Assembly: GCA_026874595.1 (NCBI GenBank)
Contig: CM049314.1
Location: forward strand, 38,609,229-38,673,228
Origin: Sipunculus nudus
Lineage: Eukaryota; Annelida; Sipuncula; Golfingiida; Sipunculidae
Direction: 5' to 3'
Length of the DNA: 64,000 nt
Both the position numbers and the translations under genes were made by a program. Within the stretch, counting starts at the first letter, position 1. The number at the start of each line of letters is the position of its first letter. Positions 46,243 to 58,852 of the stretch are shown here, in pieces. Under the pieces are notes generated by a model. The model made no database searches and had not been told where the DNA came from. It worked only from the letters and a program-made list of their open reading frames with translations.

Positions 46243-46636
46243 TTATGTACTAAAATCATTTTCAGAACATTTAGATGAGAGATATACATACATTCATATT
46301 CACAGATTTAGGAGATATCTATGCAGTTATTGTTAAATTACTGTTTTCACAAACGAGTCTCTTGGACGTTATGTACGTAATTATCTGCACCCATATATGT
46401 ATTTCCACTTAGCTATTTATTGCAGCGATGATTAGATCAGATCCTTTATCTCTGACATAACAGCCTGACAACAGAAGATAATCAGATAGAATGAAAACGC
46501 TTGGATGTACATCAGTAACATACATATCCGTTACAAACGCATTATATTTAATGAGACTTGAATATATATACAATATCAAAAGAATAAGTCTGGTTAATTT
46601 TGTAAATGAACAGAGTACTGAAAACAACAATATATA

Positions 46637-46735
46637 TACTGTTGCTGGCTTCATATTCCCGTCATTAATATTTCGCGATTTCCGATGATTCAGTGTTTCG
46701 CGAGGGTTCCATTTTCGCGATCTCTTCATATTAAA
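46637..46735 (+). mobile_element. TTCGCGA-type element, left-end fragment
   Basis: TACTGTTGCTGGCTTCATA followed by ATTTCGCGATTT and TTTCGCGAGGG blocks, matching the left arm of the 44131 element. No matching right arm was found downstream, so it is probably truncated. Confidence 0.55.
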
Positions 46736-47647
46736 AACCTACACAAAGTATAGTATGACCATAAGACCTTATTATACCAAATACATGTTATATGCGCGAT
46801 TAATGATACTGATCGGATGGGGATCTTTACAGTTATTGTTATCTAGAAACTAAAAGTAAAACTATTTCCTATAGATACATACTATGTGTCTCATGGCTGT
46901 TCGCTTCGTGTCTTATAAAAAGATTATACGAATCAGATGTACTGACTCGGCGTTCCGTCTGTTATTTTGTTATAGTATCGTGGCCTCCGGGAAGGTAAAA
47001 TGCTGATACATGAATCATCACTTTACACGTTTCCATATTACAATTTTCCCCAAAGATTACTAAGCAAATTATCAAAAATTAGACCAAACCTTTAGTTCTG
47101 ATTAATATCCTAATCAGCCTAACAACTAATCGCCTATACCGAAGTAGTCTGTCCTGTATTAAAACTCTCAGTATATATATCTGCAATAAAACACCACAAA
47201 TACGGCCCCTTCGGACTAATTGCGTGACAACTGTTGGTGTTCTAATTAATCGATTATACTGATGATTGATCATTCCTTCATAATCCATTAAATATATTGC
47301 ATTTTTACATAATCGATCACAAACGAATATGTATCCAAAATCAAAGAAATTATTGTGTCCGTATAAAATATTCTTTCATTCTCTTATTTTTAGCGCCGTT
47401 GTAATCCCCGAAAATGAATGAACCAACGAACAATACTCAATATGTGACTCCCCTTTGACAACGAGTGTTATTCATTGCTCATGATGAATGTTTCAGAAAT
47501 ATAGAACAGGAACTGTGAAGGCACACATGAACAGTACGCGGGGTCTGCCTAACAACCTAGGCAGCACGAAATCTACTATATATAAATATAAATACCAGCA
47601 TACGCGATGACAAAACGTACCTTCGGGAGCAATACAAGTATGTAGGT

Positions 47648-47940
47648 CAGGGATGTGGCATCAAATCTATTAAGACTTAATGTTAATTAACTAAACGTGT
47701 AATGATGCAGAGTTATGTAGGCCTATCCTCGATACCGTGGTAGTGTGCGCGTGAGATGGTAGGTGTGTGCGTGTGTGTAATTTGTGTATATTATGTAATC
47801 AGGGATTAGACATCGAAGCAGTTAAGACTAATATATACGTGGGCACATATACGACACTAAATGTGAAATTATGCAGAGTTATATATCCTCGATGCTGTGG
47901 AAGTGTGCGCATGAGAGACTGTGTGTGTGTGTGTATCATA
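47648..47940 (+). repeat. Imperfect tandem duplication, about 152-bp unit
   Basis: Both units run from CAGGGAT through GCAGAGTTAT to a GT-rich tail. They differ by substitutions and small indels, so this is an older duplication. Confidence 0.7.
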
Positions 47941-49324
47941 TTCAGACATGCATCCGCTTTCCATCAGGACACTGCCGTTTAGCCACCTACGATGTGCGAG
48001 GTGTTTTGTTAAAGAAAGAGAGGATGACAGCATCATGCTTCGTATATTTTGTTGTAGAACTAGAAATCTGTATTCGAAGGAATGCAACCCTCCGCCCTGT
48101 GTCTGCATTCACTTATTCGGTCAGTATTCCCATGTTCATTCGTGTACAAAAGATTGAACATTATTGAATATTCCCTGATGACGTTACTGAATCCGGATTA
48201 TGCGCCGGATCTAAACCAAACTATAATCGATTCTCATGGCAGATTCTTTAAAGGCCCTGAAATTTCATGAGAGTCCCTTCTAATTGTCCCTTCAATCTAG
48301 TAGAGAATTAATCTTGTGGTGGTAACCTGGTTCGCCATCATATGTCTTCAATTCAAATGCTACTTTTTTCCGTGACGGAGACAAAAACATGGAGTTGCTG
48401 GAGCGTGGCAGATATTACCTGTTAAGCTGTGGTTTTTTTTTAGAATCCTGAGGGCGGCCGTTGGGACCTCTGATAGGGTTCTTGTTTGTTTCTACATTTT
48501 ATACCTAAAATCTGGAGAGGAGTGGTCGGTTGAATATATTTTTTTTCAGAAATGTTGTTCAGTGTTAGAAATCTATGTGTGAACCTGCCTTTGGTTCAAC
48601 TGAATGTAATTCGTGATATCTATATTTTTCTCAAAGCAGAATGAAATATTATCGCTCTGGTTTAAGTAGCGTCACTAACAAGAAGTTCAAATATTTTACT
48701 TTTTTATCGATTGTTTTCTTACCAATGTTGGTATATAGGATCATGGTGCCGGGTTAAACTTTTTTACACAGAACCTTTATGCACGCGCACGAAATTATTT
48801 TTCATGATACCAAAGGAACTGAGCTGGGTGGACATCAGTTTTCCTGAATTTGACCTAGATGATCTGATAACATATTTTAAACGTTCGTGGAAAGTCGCCG
48901 TAAATGCTCATTGTCAAGATAAGTTCAATAGAGATTAACAAATACCTAAATATATTTTAAAAATTTAAAAATGCGAAACAGGAATATTCAACATATTTAT
49001 TGAAGATAACAGGAAACCCACTTTTACTAATTTAATATTTCATATTTCTGGATACGATATTTAAACCTTATTTCTGGATAATTTGGAATTAACTTGTGGC
49101 GTGACTTTTTTACAACTTGACGCACGACTATCTCCCTCTCTTTTTCTCTCTCTCCCCCGTCTGTCCGTCTGTTTGTTTGTCTCCCTCCCCCCCCCCCCCC
49201 CCCTCTCTCTCTCTCGCTCTCTCGCTCGCTCTCTCCCGTACTACAAGAAAGATCGTTGTCATAAGTAAAAAAGAAACAGAAATATCTGTCAGATCAAGCT
49301 TATAATTATCAATGCTATACATGT
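47941..49324. other. Non-coding stretch 3' of the dipeptidase gene
   Basis: Holds a CT-rich, C-rich run at about 49134-49236. No other gene recognised; the 75-residue frame at 48711-48938 has no domain that I can name. Confidence 0.45.
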
Positions 49325-51706
49325 TCATAGTTGATCCTGCTCCGCCTTGTCTCGTCTGAAGTCCTCCTTAACTTGCGCCATGAGTTTCCCATCAGACATG
49401 ACATCTACAGCGACCATAGCTAAGGCCTTAGCATACGTCAGGGCGTATGGCTGGGCCTTTGTACTTCCTGTAAAACAAAATATGTAATTTATAAGATATA
49501 ATAGAATAAAAAAAATGTTGACAAATAATCAGCATTACATGATAGTATAAATGTTATTTTATTTTAACACATAAATAGAATTAAATTCATGAATCACATA
49601 AATCAACAGATGTTAGTTTATATGGTTGGGCCAAAGTATCTGTGCTGTTTAACTTCACTGAATAATTACGTTAGGAAATAAGTCAGATCCCAAAATGGGC
49701 TCATATAAATCTGAAGGCTATATATTTTTTCTGTTTAACGTTATATTGCAGATTTATTATTTTTTTAATCTGTAATCGTCACTTATTAATGCAATGGTAA
49801 GTTGGCAAGATGTTCCCTTTGTTACTTGGTGAAAGTATCATTATTTGTATAGTAAGTCCTACCGATATAGGGTTAAAACCATTGCTTGATAGATGAAGTT
49901 GAGTATTATAAGAAATGAATATAAAACAGGAGTAAAACAATTCAGGCGCCACCAACCTGCCGCTTCCATAAAGCCGCGTGTGTGGATAGCGGCATCTGTG
50001 CCAATGTGGAAGAACGGATGAATGCTGGGTACCACTTGGGACACATTACCCATATCCGTACTGACTGAAGCGCTATCTTTGGGCGCAGTAGCGTATTCTA
50101 TCTTTAACTCATCTAGCTTCTTCTCCATTAAGGTGCACAGTGTATTATTGTACATCATGTTTGCATATTTGACCTCAGGCCATCGCAGATCCACCTAAGG
50201 TAAAAAACGGAACTAAGGCTGAAAAAAATAATAATAAAAGGTATGGTTCACAGGCACCGCCCGTGTCAGTTTAAACCCCCCGCATCCAAAATGTTTATTT
50301 TGATTTTTATCTTTCAAGAAGTTAAACAAACAATTTATATAGTGCTTTTACCTGTTCAGCAAAAAAAATACTATTTTATGCTTTTCCCTGAACATATGGC
50401 ACTTTTATAGAAACATACAAAAAAGGTAAAAAAATAAAATACCGCCCGCCCGCACTGATTTCTGAAAAATGTGCCTGAGAACTATAGCTTTTTTTTTACT
50501 AATGGTTACGGAAATGATATTGTTTATATAAAAAAATCCTCGGGATGCACCTCATACAACTTGGACGTCAATTTGTTTACATGGAAAGATTCTGTTATTT
50601 TATAACAAGATAAGGACACTAAAAATGAATTAATAGAGTTGATGGAAGCCTCTGGACACAAAGAAAAGGATGTAACATCGATGACAAATGATTGTAAAAC
50701 AGTGTGATTGCCGAAAAGAACCGATACACATGTAGTTTCAGTGGCCGATAGGCAAATAAATGTTTATCGGCAATCGTATCACGTTCGCAGTTCTTCAATT
50801 GATTCAGGTATGGCTGGCTATCTTGAGAAGGATACTATCAATGTATGTATGACCATCTCATATGATATTTATGTTGATAATTTTTATATATGTAACACAC
50901 ATACATGCATGCGCATATCGATATGTATGCATATCTACACATTTACATAAAAGACCATACACATATTGATATTCATCCATACGTAAACATATTAAAGTTA
51001 ACATACATATACATAATGCATAATCATATATTATCAGAAACTTTCAAATTGTGGAGAAGATCAACCATTTTAAATTGTACTTAACCTCTTTTTTTGCAAT
51101 TTGGTATTAAACATGCCTCGTTTGCTGTAGAGCTATTTTATGTACGTCTTAGATTCACATTGACAAGACGTATCGAGCATTAAATATTATTTCTTTATAT
51201 AATAACAAACGGAGATTCACTAGATTTGATTAGTGTTATGATATCTGAATTCCTCGAATGATTCCCGTGCTGCCTATATTAATAATCGTTGACTTTCATC
51301 GGAGTTAAAGATATTCGTTATTGAATCACTAACAGTGAATACTTGATAGGTATCGTTTGATGAAATCAGATTGGATCAACTGACTTCACTGACACTTTTG
51401 ATTGGTCGGGAGATAATCCCCTACCTGACATCCTGTAGCTGTGCTTGCGGCCTCAAAGCACTGCGTGGCTTTCCCTTCCAACACCTTGAGTTCTGTCATC
51501 GTCGGGGCCCTAAAGTAACACACGAGTCCGGTCTCCTCGGGAATGATGTTCGGTTTTGCTCCGCCCTTACTTATGATCACTGTCAATGAATTACTATAAA
51601 TAACAGAGCAGTTCGTATAGAATATATACCATAAACTAATCTACCCTCAGTACCCAATTAACACGAGTTGCTTCATTTCAAATCTCACCACAAAACTAAT
51701 ATAATA

Positions 51707-51748
<42 letters not shown>

Positions 51749-51893
51749 AAAGGTAGTGTTACCCTCCGATGTAAAGTGCTCAATGGCCTAGAGACTAGGC
51801 CAGAGCGGTATAACTCTGAAGAAAAACAAAACTGTTAATTCACAACAGTCTGGTTCACGGGATGCGACCCGATCATCAGGTGAATGTGGTTAG

Positions 51894-51955
<62 letters not shown>

Positions 51956-52339
51956 GAAGAGACTGACTTTCAGTGTGTTAAAAAAAATTTTGGCCGCAGC
52001 TCACAGAATATAGGTCATCAGGTTGGCGCTTTATAGGCCAAGCGATTACAATTTGTGCCTTGTTAACAGACGAATGACTGAACAAGCGAGCACGATAGGA
52101 CGCAGGGGCAAAGGGTGATCGCTTTCGCTCAGCCGACATTCAGTCAGCCGCTGCGCTCAGAACAGACAAAATTTCCAGTTTCCCATCTGGTTAAAAAGCC
52201 AGTTGAATATATTCATTGTCTTTGCGTAAAGGCCCACTATTAACAATGTTCAATTGAAAATAAAAACTTCTGAAATATTTTGAGCACACATAGACGCACA
52301 GGTACACAGACACTCATTTGAGAACATTTACCCTTAAAA

Positions 52340-52387
<48 letters not shown>

Positions 52388-55300
52388 TAATTGGATTTCG
52401 GTAACGGTATGATACTTCCTGTAATCACTCCTGCGTTTGTTAGTTTAATGGTACCTTCGGCTTAGACTCAACACTATTTATAATTGCGTGTCTGGCTCAT
52501 ACAGGGATAAATGAAAAACGAATTACATAAACATCAAAACACATTATACCGACAAGAAAACAATAAAACACATTCAACAGTACACATCATATCATAGAGA
52601 CTTTACATTTAAAAACCATTTAGAAATAATGAAATTTTACATTAAGATTTTTCATTGATTTTTCGTACTCTCGGTGTTACAAACAAAATTCAACAAAAAA
52701 TGCAGCTTATTTTCAAGTCATTATGGCATCGGGTACTTTGAATAGTGGGTTTATTTATTCATGATTATGTAGGTCAGTTCTGTGATATACAGTTCGATTA
52801 CAGAAGCGGATCCAGGGGGGTGGGGGTGTCCACGGGGTTAGGACCCCCCCCCCCTTTTTTTTGGTTTTTTGTTTTTTACAGCCGCCGCAACTTTTTTTAA
52901 AGGTATTCGATTATATTTAGCTCAGCAAACTGTAAGTCATCTGAGCTATAGCGATCACTCTTTGTCCGTCGTCCAACCGGCCATCCGGCCGTCTGTCCGT
53001 TAACAAAGCACAAATCGTAACCACTGGACCTGGAATCTTCTACGTCTACATCCAGAGAGGTCCACGAAATATCTCCTTGGAAACCTGGAATTAGGTCTCT
53101 GTTATCCATATTCTACAAGCTAAGGGGCTCCGAAGTTCCCCCAAGAATAATGAAAAATTTGATACAAAAGCTGAAATATCTCAACAACTAATGCATTGAT
53201 CATCATGATTCTGTGCATGGATATTGATCATGGAGTGTTTAATCAGTTTCTGCAGACTGGTGGCACCACCTGTATTTTTTTCGATTTTTTACGATTGTTT
53301 TCTCTATTTTTGAGACCTTAAAAGATGCCGTCGTCTGTTAACAGGGCACAAAACGTAACCGCTGGACCTGGAATCTTCTCACTTTACATAGGGAGAGGTC
53401 CATGAAAAGTTTCCTTGGAAACCTGGAATGAGGTCTCTGTTACCCATATTCTTCAAGCTATGGGGCTCTGAAGTACCCCCAAGAATAATGAAAAATTTGA
53501 TACAACAGCTAAAATATCTTAACAACTAATGCATTGATCACCTTGATTCTTTGCATGGATATTGATAATGGAGTGTTTCATCAGTTTCTGCAGACTGGTG
53601 GTGCCACCTATATTTTTTTCGATTTTTTAATGATTTTTTTTTTTTTTCTCTTTTTTTTAGACCTTAAAAGATGCCGTCATCTGTTAACAGGACACAAATC
53701 GTAAACACTGGACCTGGAATCTTCTTACTTTACATCCAGATAGGTCCATGAAAGTCTCCTTGTAAACCTGGAATTAGGTCTCTGTTACCCATGTTCGTCA
53801 AGCTATGGGGTTCCAAAGTACACCCCAGAATAATATATAATTTGATACAAAAGCTCAAGTATCTGCACAACTAATGCATTGATCACTATGATTCTGTGAA
53901 TGGATATTGATCTTTGGGTGTTACTTCATTTTTTTCAGAATGGTGGCGCCACCGATATTTTTAAATTTTTTTACGATTTTTTTTTCTCTTTTTTGAGACC
54001 TTAAAAGATGACTGTAAACTAAAAGGAGACTGTAAACGGGGAACAAATCGTATAAGCTGGACCATTAATTATCTAACTTAAAATCGATGGAGGGTCATGA
54101 AAAGTCTCCTTGGAAACTTGAAATAAGGTCTCTAAGCTATGGGGCTCCGAAGTACCCCCCCCCCCCCCAGAATAATAGAAAATTTGATACAAAAGCTGAA
54201 ATATCTGAACAACTAATGCATTGATCACCATGATTCTTTGCATGGATATTGATCATGTAGGAAACACTCAGTTTCTGCAGACTGATGGCGCCATCTGTAT
54301 TGTTTTTATTTTTTTTTACTATTTTTTTAATCTTTTTTGAGACCTTAAAAGATGCGTAAATCTGTTAACAGGGCATAAATCGTAACCACTAGAATAGAAT
54401 CTTCTGTCTTGACATGCTGGAAGGCTCATGAAAAGTCTCCTTGGAAACCTGAAATTAAGTCTCTGTCACCCATATTGTACGAGTTATTGGGCTGGGAATT
54501 AACCCCAGAATAACTTAAAATTTGATACAAAGCTCTGTTATCTGAACAATTAGTGCATCGATTTGCATTATTCTTTGCATGCATATGCATCATGGAGTGT
54601 TTCATCAGTTCCTGCAGACTGGTGGGGCCACCTGGACTTCTTTGAATTTTTACGCATTTGTATCTTTATTTTTGAGACCTTCAGAGATGTGGAAGTCTGT
54701 TAACAGGGCAGAAATCATAACTAATTAACCTAGAATCTTCTTTCTTGACATCCGGGGGGGGGTCAATAAAAAACTCCATGGAAACCTTAAATTAGGTCTC
54801 TGTTAACCATATCCTCTGAGCAATGGGGCTTAGAAGTACCTCCCACAATAAATAAAAATTAAATACAAAAGCTCCAGTATATGAACAGCTATTGCATTGA
54901 TCATCCTGATTCTTTGCATGCATATTCATCATGGAGTGTTTCATCAGTTCTTGCGGACTGGTGGCACCACCTTAATTTTTTTTTAAATTTTAACACATTT
55001 TTTAGACCTTCAGAGATGCAGTTGTCCGTTACAGGGCACAAATTGTAACCATTGGTCCTAGAATCATCAAACTAAATATCCAGGGAGGTCTGTGAAAAAT
55101 ATCCTTGGAGACTTGAAATTAGGTCTCTGTTGCCAATATTTTCTGAGCTATTTGGCTTATATATATAAGCACTGCTCCCCCCCCCCCCCCAGCATAATTG
55201 AAAATTTGATACCAAAGCAGGGCACAAATCATAAACATTGGACCTGGAATCTTTTAACCTAAAATCCAAGGAGGTCTATGAACAGTTTCCTTGGAAACGT

Positions 55301-58300
55301 GAATTTAGGTCTCTGTTACCCATATTTTCTGAGCTGTGGGGCTTATAATCACCCCTCAGAATAATTGAAAATTTGATACCAAAGTAGGGCACAAATCATA
55401 ACATTTGGGCCCAAAATCGTCTAACTTGACATCCTGAGAGTTCTTCAAAACTTCTCCCCAGAAACCTGAAATTGGGTCACAGTGACCTATATTCTCAGAG
55501 TCTGGGGTATGTTCGAGCACCCCAGAAATAATGCGAAAAAAACACAAATTGCCAGATTCCTCATGAAAGGCTGGTTGGATTGTCATCAAATTTGTTGTGC
55601 TTTTGGGTCTTGATGAACTTAAGCTTATATGCATGAACAATGATTCCACCTACATTATCTTAATTTGTTGTCTGTACAAGGACATATTATCAACATGTCA
55701 GTCGGCTGAGCGTCATGACCCACGGGTCACTTGTTTTCAGCCTGGACCCGCCCCCTTTTTCCAGAACTTCGAACCTTTTTTATATATTTTCATTAGTCCT
55801 CCTAGGTTGAACCCCTTATTTTCCTAAATCCTGGATCAGCCCCTGGATTATGCCGCAGACAGCTCATGGGTAGTTTACATGGAACACATTCACACAGCCC
55901 ATTATATGTAGAATATGATGACAGATTTTACTGAGAGTATGTTATGCATTCGTATGGTCTTACCGTGAACACGCCATGCGGGGTTTAACTGTTGCCTCAG
56001 ACATGACAGGTTATTGTATGCCAGGACCGCTGCATCCAGCGCATTCACTCCCTCCCATGGGAAACCCGACGCGTGACTCGCCTTGCCCCGATACGTCACG
56101 AAAACGCTGATGAAGCAAACATATCCTGTATTTATTTGAATATAGTCCATAAATGGGCTTTTTATTTAAGTGGATAAGTGGACTCATAAATGAATGGACT
56201 GTTGGAGTTCATATGGATTACGGAAGTATTTTATTCAAAAATATATAATGAACTCTAAAACTTATATCTATATTGTCGTTTTAATAATGTCCTATTTCAG
56301 TGTAATAGAATAATATCATATTTCTTGGTTTGAATGATTATGGATCATGTGGACCAAAAACGAAACACTCGATCATTCAACTTCAAACCGACCATACTTT
56401 TAATATATCTTAATTACTCTTAATATCTATATTGCAATGTGTTCCAAATATTAGAGAAAAAGATATGGTCTATTTATCTTACAAGCTCAGTCATGGATGG
56501 ATTCGAGTTCTTTTATTTACGAACGTGTTTAATGCTACGGTCACAAATCACTAAATGCCGCCTGCCGGCGTGGTAACTGTTAGTTTTCACTAAAATTCGT
56601 CAGGTGGCAGCTCGGTGGCAGGCACAATCGGCAGGCAGCAGTCGGCATTTTAGACGCCGCTAGGACGCCGCTGAAATTTTAAGAAAAAGTAAAAATTCTG
56701 TCTGCCACCGACCGATTTTTTCCAATTATGCCAGTCGTCAGGTCGCCGGCCGGGCGCATTTCGAAGTCGCGCGGTGGCTATCAAGCGGCAGGCGGGCAGC
56801 AGCGCGATTTTTATTCGGTCGTGGGGCTCGAAGTCCATCAAACTTCGGCCGGCAATCGGTAGGATCTAACTGCTACTCTCTAGCATCCGGCCTGCTGCCG
56901 TTATGCTACCGACATGCCACCGTACGATTTCCAAATATCTGCCGGCAGCAGGGCGGAGATTGAAAGGCAGCTGGGAGGCGGCTGTCGGTGTTGGTAGGTG
57001 GCAGGACGGCGATCTGCCGATTGCAGACTCCCGGACCCCTGAATATAAATCCGAGGCCATCCACCATACAACATACTCGCTTTGGGGCTGGCGCCTTGTC
57101 CTTTCCCTTGCCTGTAGGGGGCATCTTGTTGGAAGGAAATGGTTGATAATAATGGTTGATGGAAAATGGTTGATAATAAATGGTTGATGGTACACTTTGT
57201 AGTGATACGAGAGCAATCTAGGTTTATATATCCAACCGGGAACCAGACTGCCGCCGTCAGATTATCGGGCGGGCGCCGGCCGTTGGCAATTAGAACGACC
57301 GATCTTTGGCCGGTGGCAGGTGTAAATGGCCGGTGTCCGCCAGGTCACCGGGAGGTGGCAGGTAAAATCTGACGGCTGCCGGCCTGTCGCCTAACTGCCA
57401 CCGGCCAACACCCTTATGACGTCACACACACCCTCGAACTTAGACACTGCCTTGGGCCGCCCGGAGCCCGTCAGGCGGCCTTTTACTGGCAGTTATTTAT
57501 GACCACTCGCACCGATTTGCAAAAAATCGGCCGGCGGCATGTAGCTTTAAGAATCCGCCGATGTCTAAAAATCGGCAGGCGGCAGTTTCACATTGTGACC
57601 GTAGCATTAGATAGATACTGTGGTTTGCTTAATATTCGCGGGAAGAAACTTTCGCGATGTTCGATTTAACTGTGTTTCACGAAGGTTCTTATTTCAGGAT
57701 GTTACCATAAAGTAACCATTACAAAGTATATGTATCACTATCTTAAATATTCGATATGCTGACAAAATTTGTGACAAGGACCAAATATAAAGGAGTTCGA
57801 ACGAATGGAACCTCTTTCGCTGTTCACCAGAATTAAAATTTTCATTTATGGGTGACATAAACTACATGTAATACTATTTAATATCAATCTATTAATAGAC
57901 TTTGACCTTTGACCCTACATATTGTATAAATGGCTGATGACCTGTACAGATGAGGCGTACAATTCACGACAAATGTATTATTATCGTTAAATTCCCTTCC
58001 GCGAACATCGCGAATTTGAAACCCTCGCGAACAAAAAACCATCATCTACAATATCTTATACTGTGGTTCGGGATATTGGCAAAGGGGAAATTATCGCGGA
58101 AATGAAACCTTGCATAGGTGAGAGGAAATTATTTTGTTCATAATTCTTGTGCCGGTATCATCAATATCAGCATATGCTTTTTGTTACCCGTAATTCAAAG
58201 ATTAGTAATATATCTCATACCAATACTTTTGTATATCTGTTTCTATTGCATGAGGAATTAGCTTAGAATGGATAGAATGTAACTCCCCATGCAGTTGTTA

Positions 58301-58780
58301 AGATCCTACGTACATATTAGGTAGCTGACAGGATTGTGTGGTTACTATATGGAAAATCGCGAAAAAATAAAAACCTCTCGAAAAGTTGAAAAATTGAAAA
58401 CTCCGAATATTAACCTCTCATATATGACTAACTACAGTTTAGGTGGGTGTATGACGCTTATAAGTCATGCGCACTTACCTTGAGCAGGCCAAGATGGGGA
58501 TTTTGGTGACGTTTGCTGAGTACGGATGAGCCATCAGCGCACAGTCCACATCATTAAACTCTCCTTCTTCTATAAAGCCCAGCTTGCCGCCCTCGCTCTC
58601 CTCGGCCGGTGTCCCAAGTACCACCAGCTAATGTATGACAAACTCTGTATAGTCCGTATAAGATGTCGTTTATTTGATGATAATAACGGTTGGACATTGA
58701 GTGAACTGTTTTAATTTACGATCAAGTTTTGTAGATGTTTAATGCCGATATATATACATTATAGCTGAAAATATTTGATC

Positions 58781-58852
<72 letters not shown>

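Larger units (their letters stand above)
44564..47640. other. Non-coding stretch with TA arrays
   Basis: No gene recognised. Contains TA arrays and a left-end fragment of the TTCGCGA element, listed separately. A poly-C run is at about 45597-45612. Confidence 0.5.

Noticed and set aside
47079-47288. 69-residue minus-strand frame rich in Leu, Ile and Arg
   Set aside because: Codon use and composition look random for AT-rich DNA, with no domain or partner exons.
56866-57372. Overlapping frames of up to 116 residues on both strands
   Set aside because: They fall in the GC-rich TIR element, overlap each other in several frames and show no domain.
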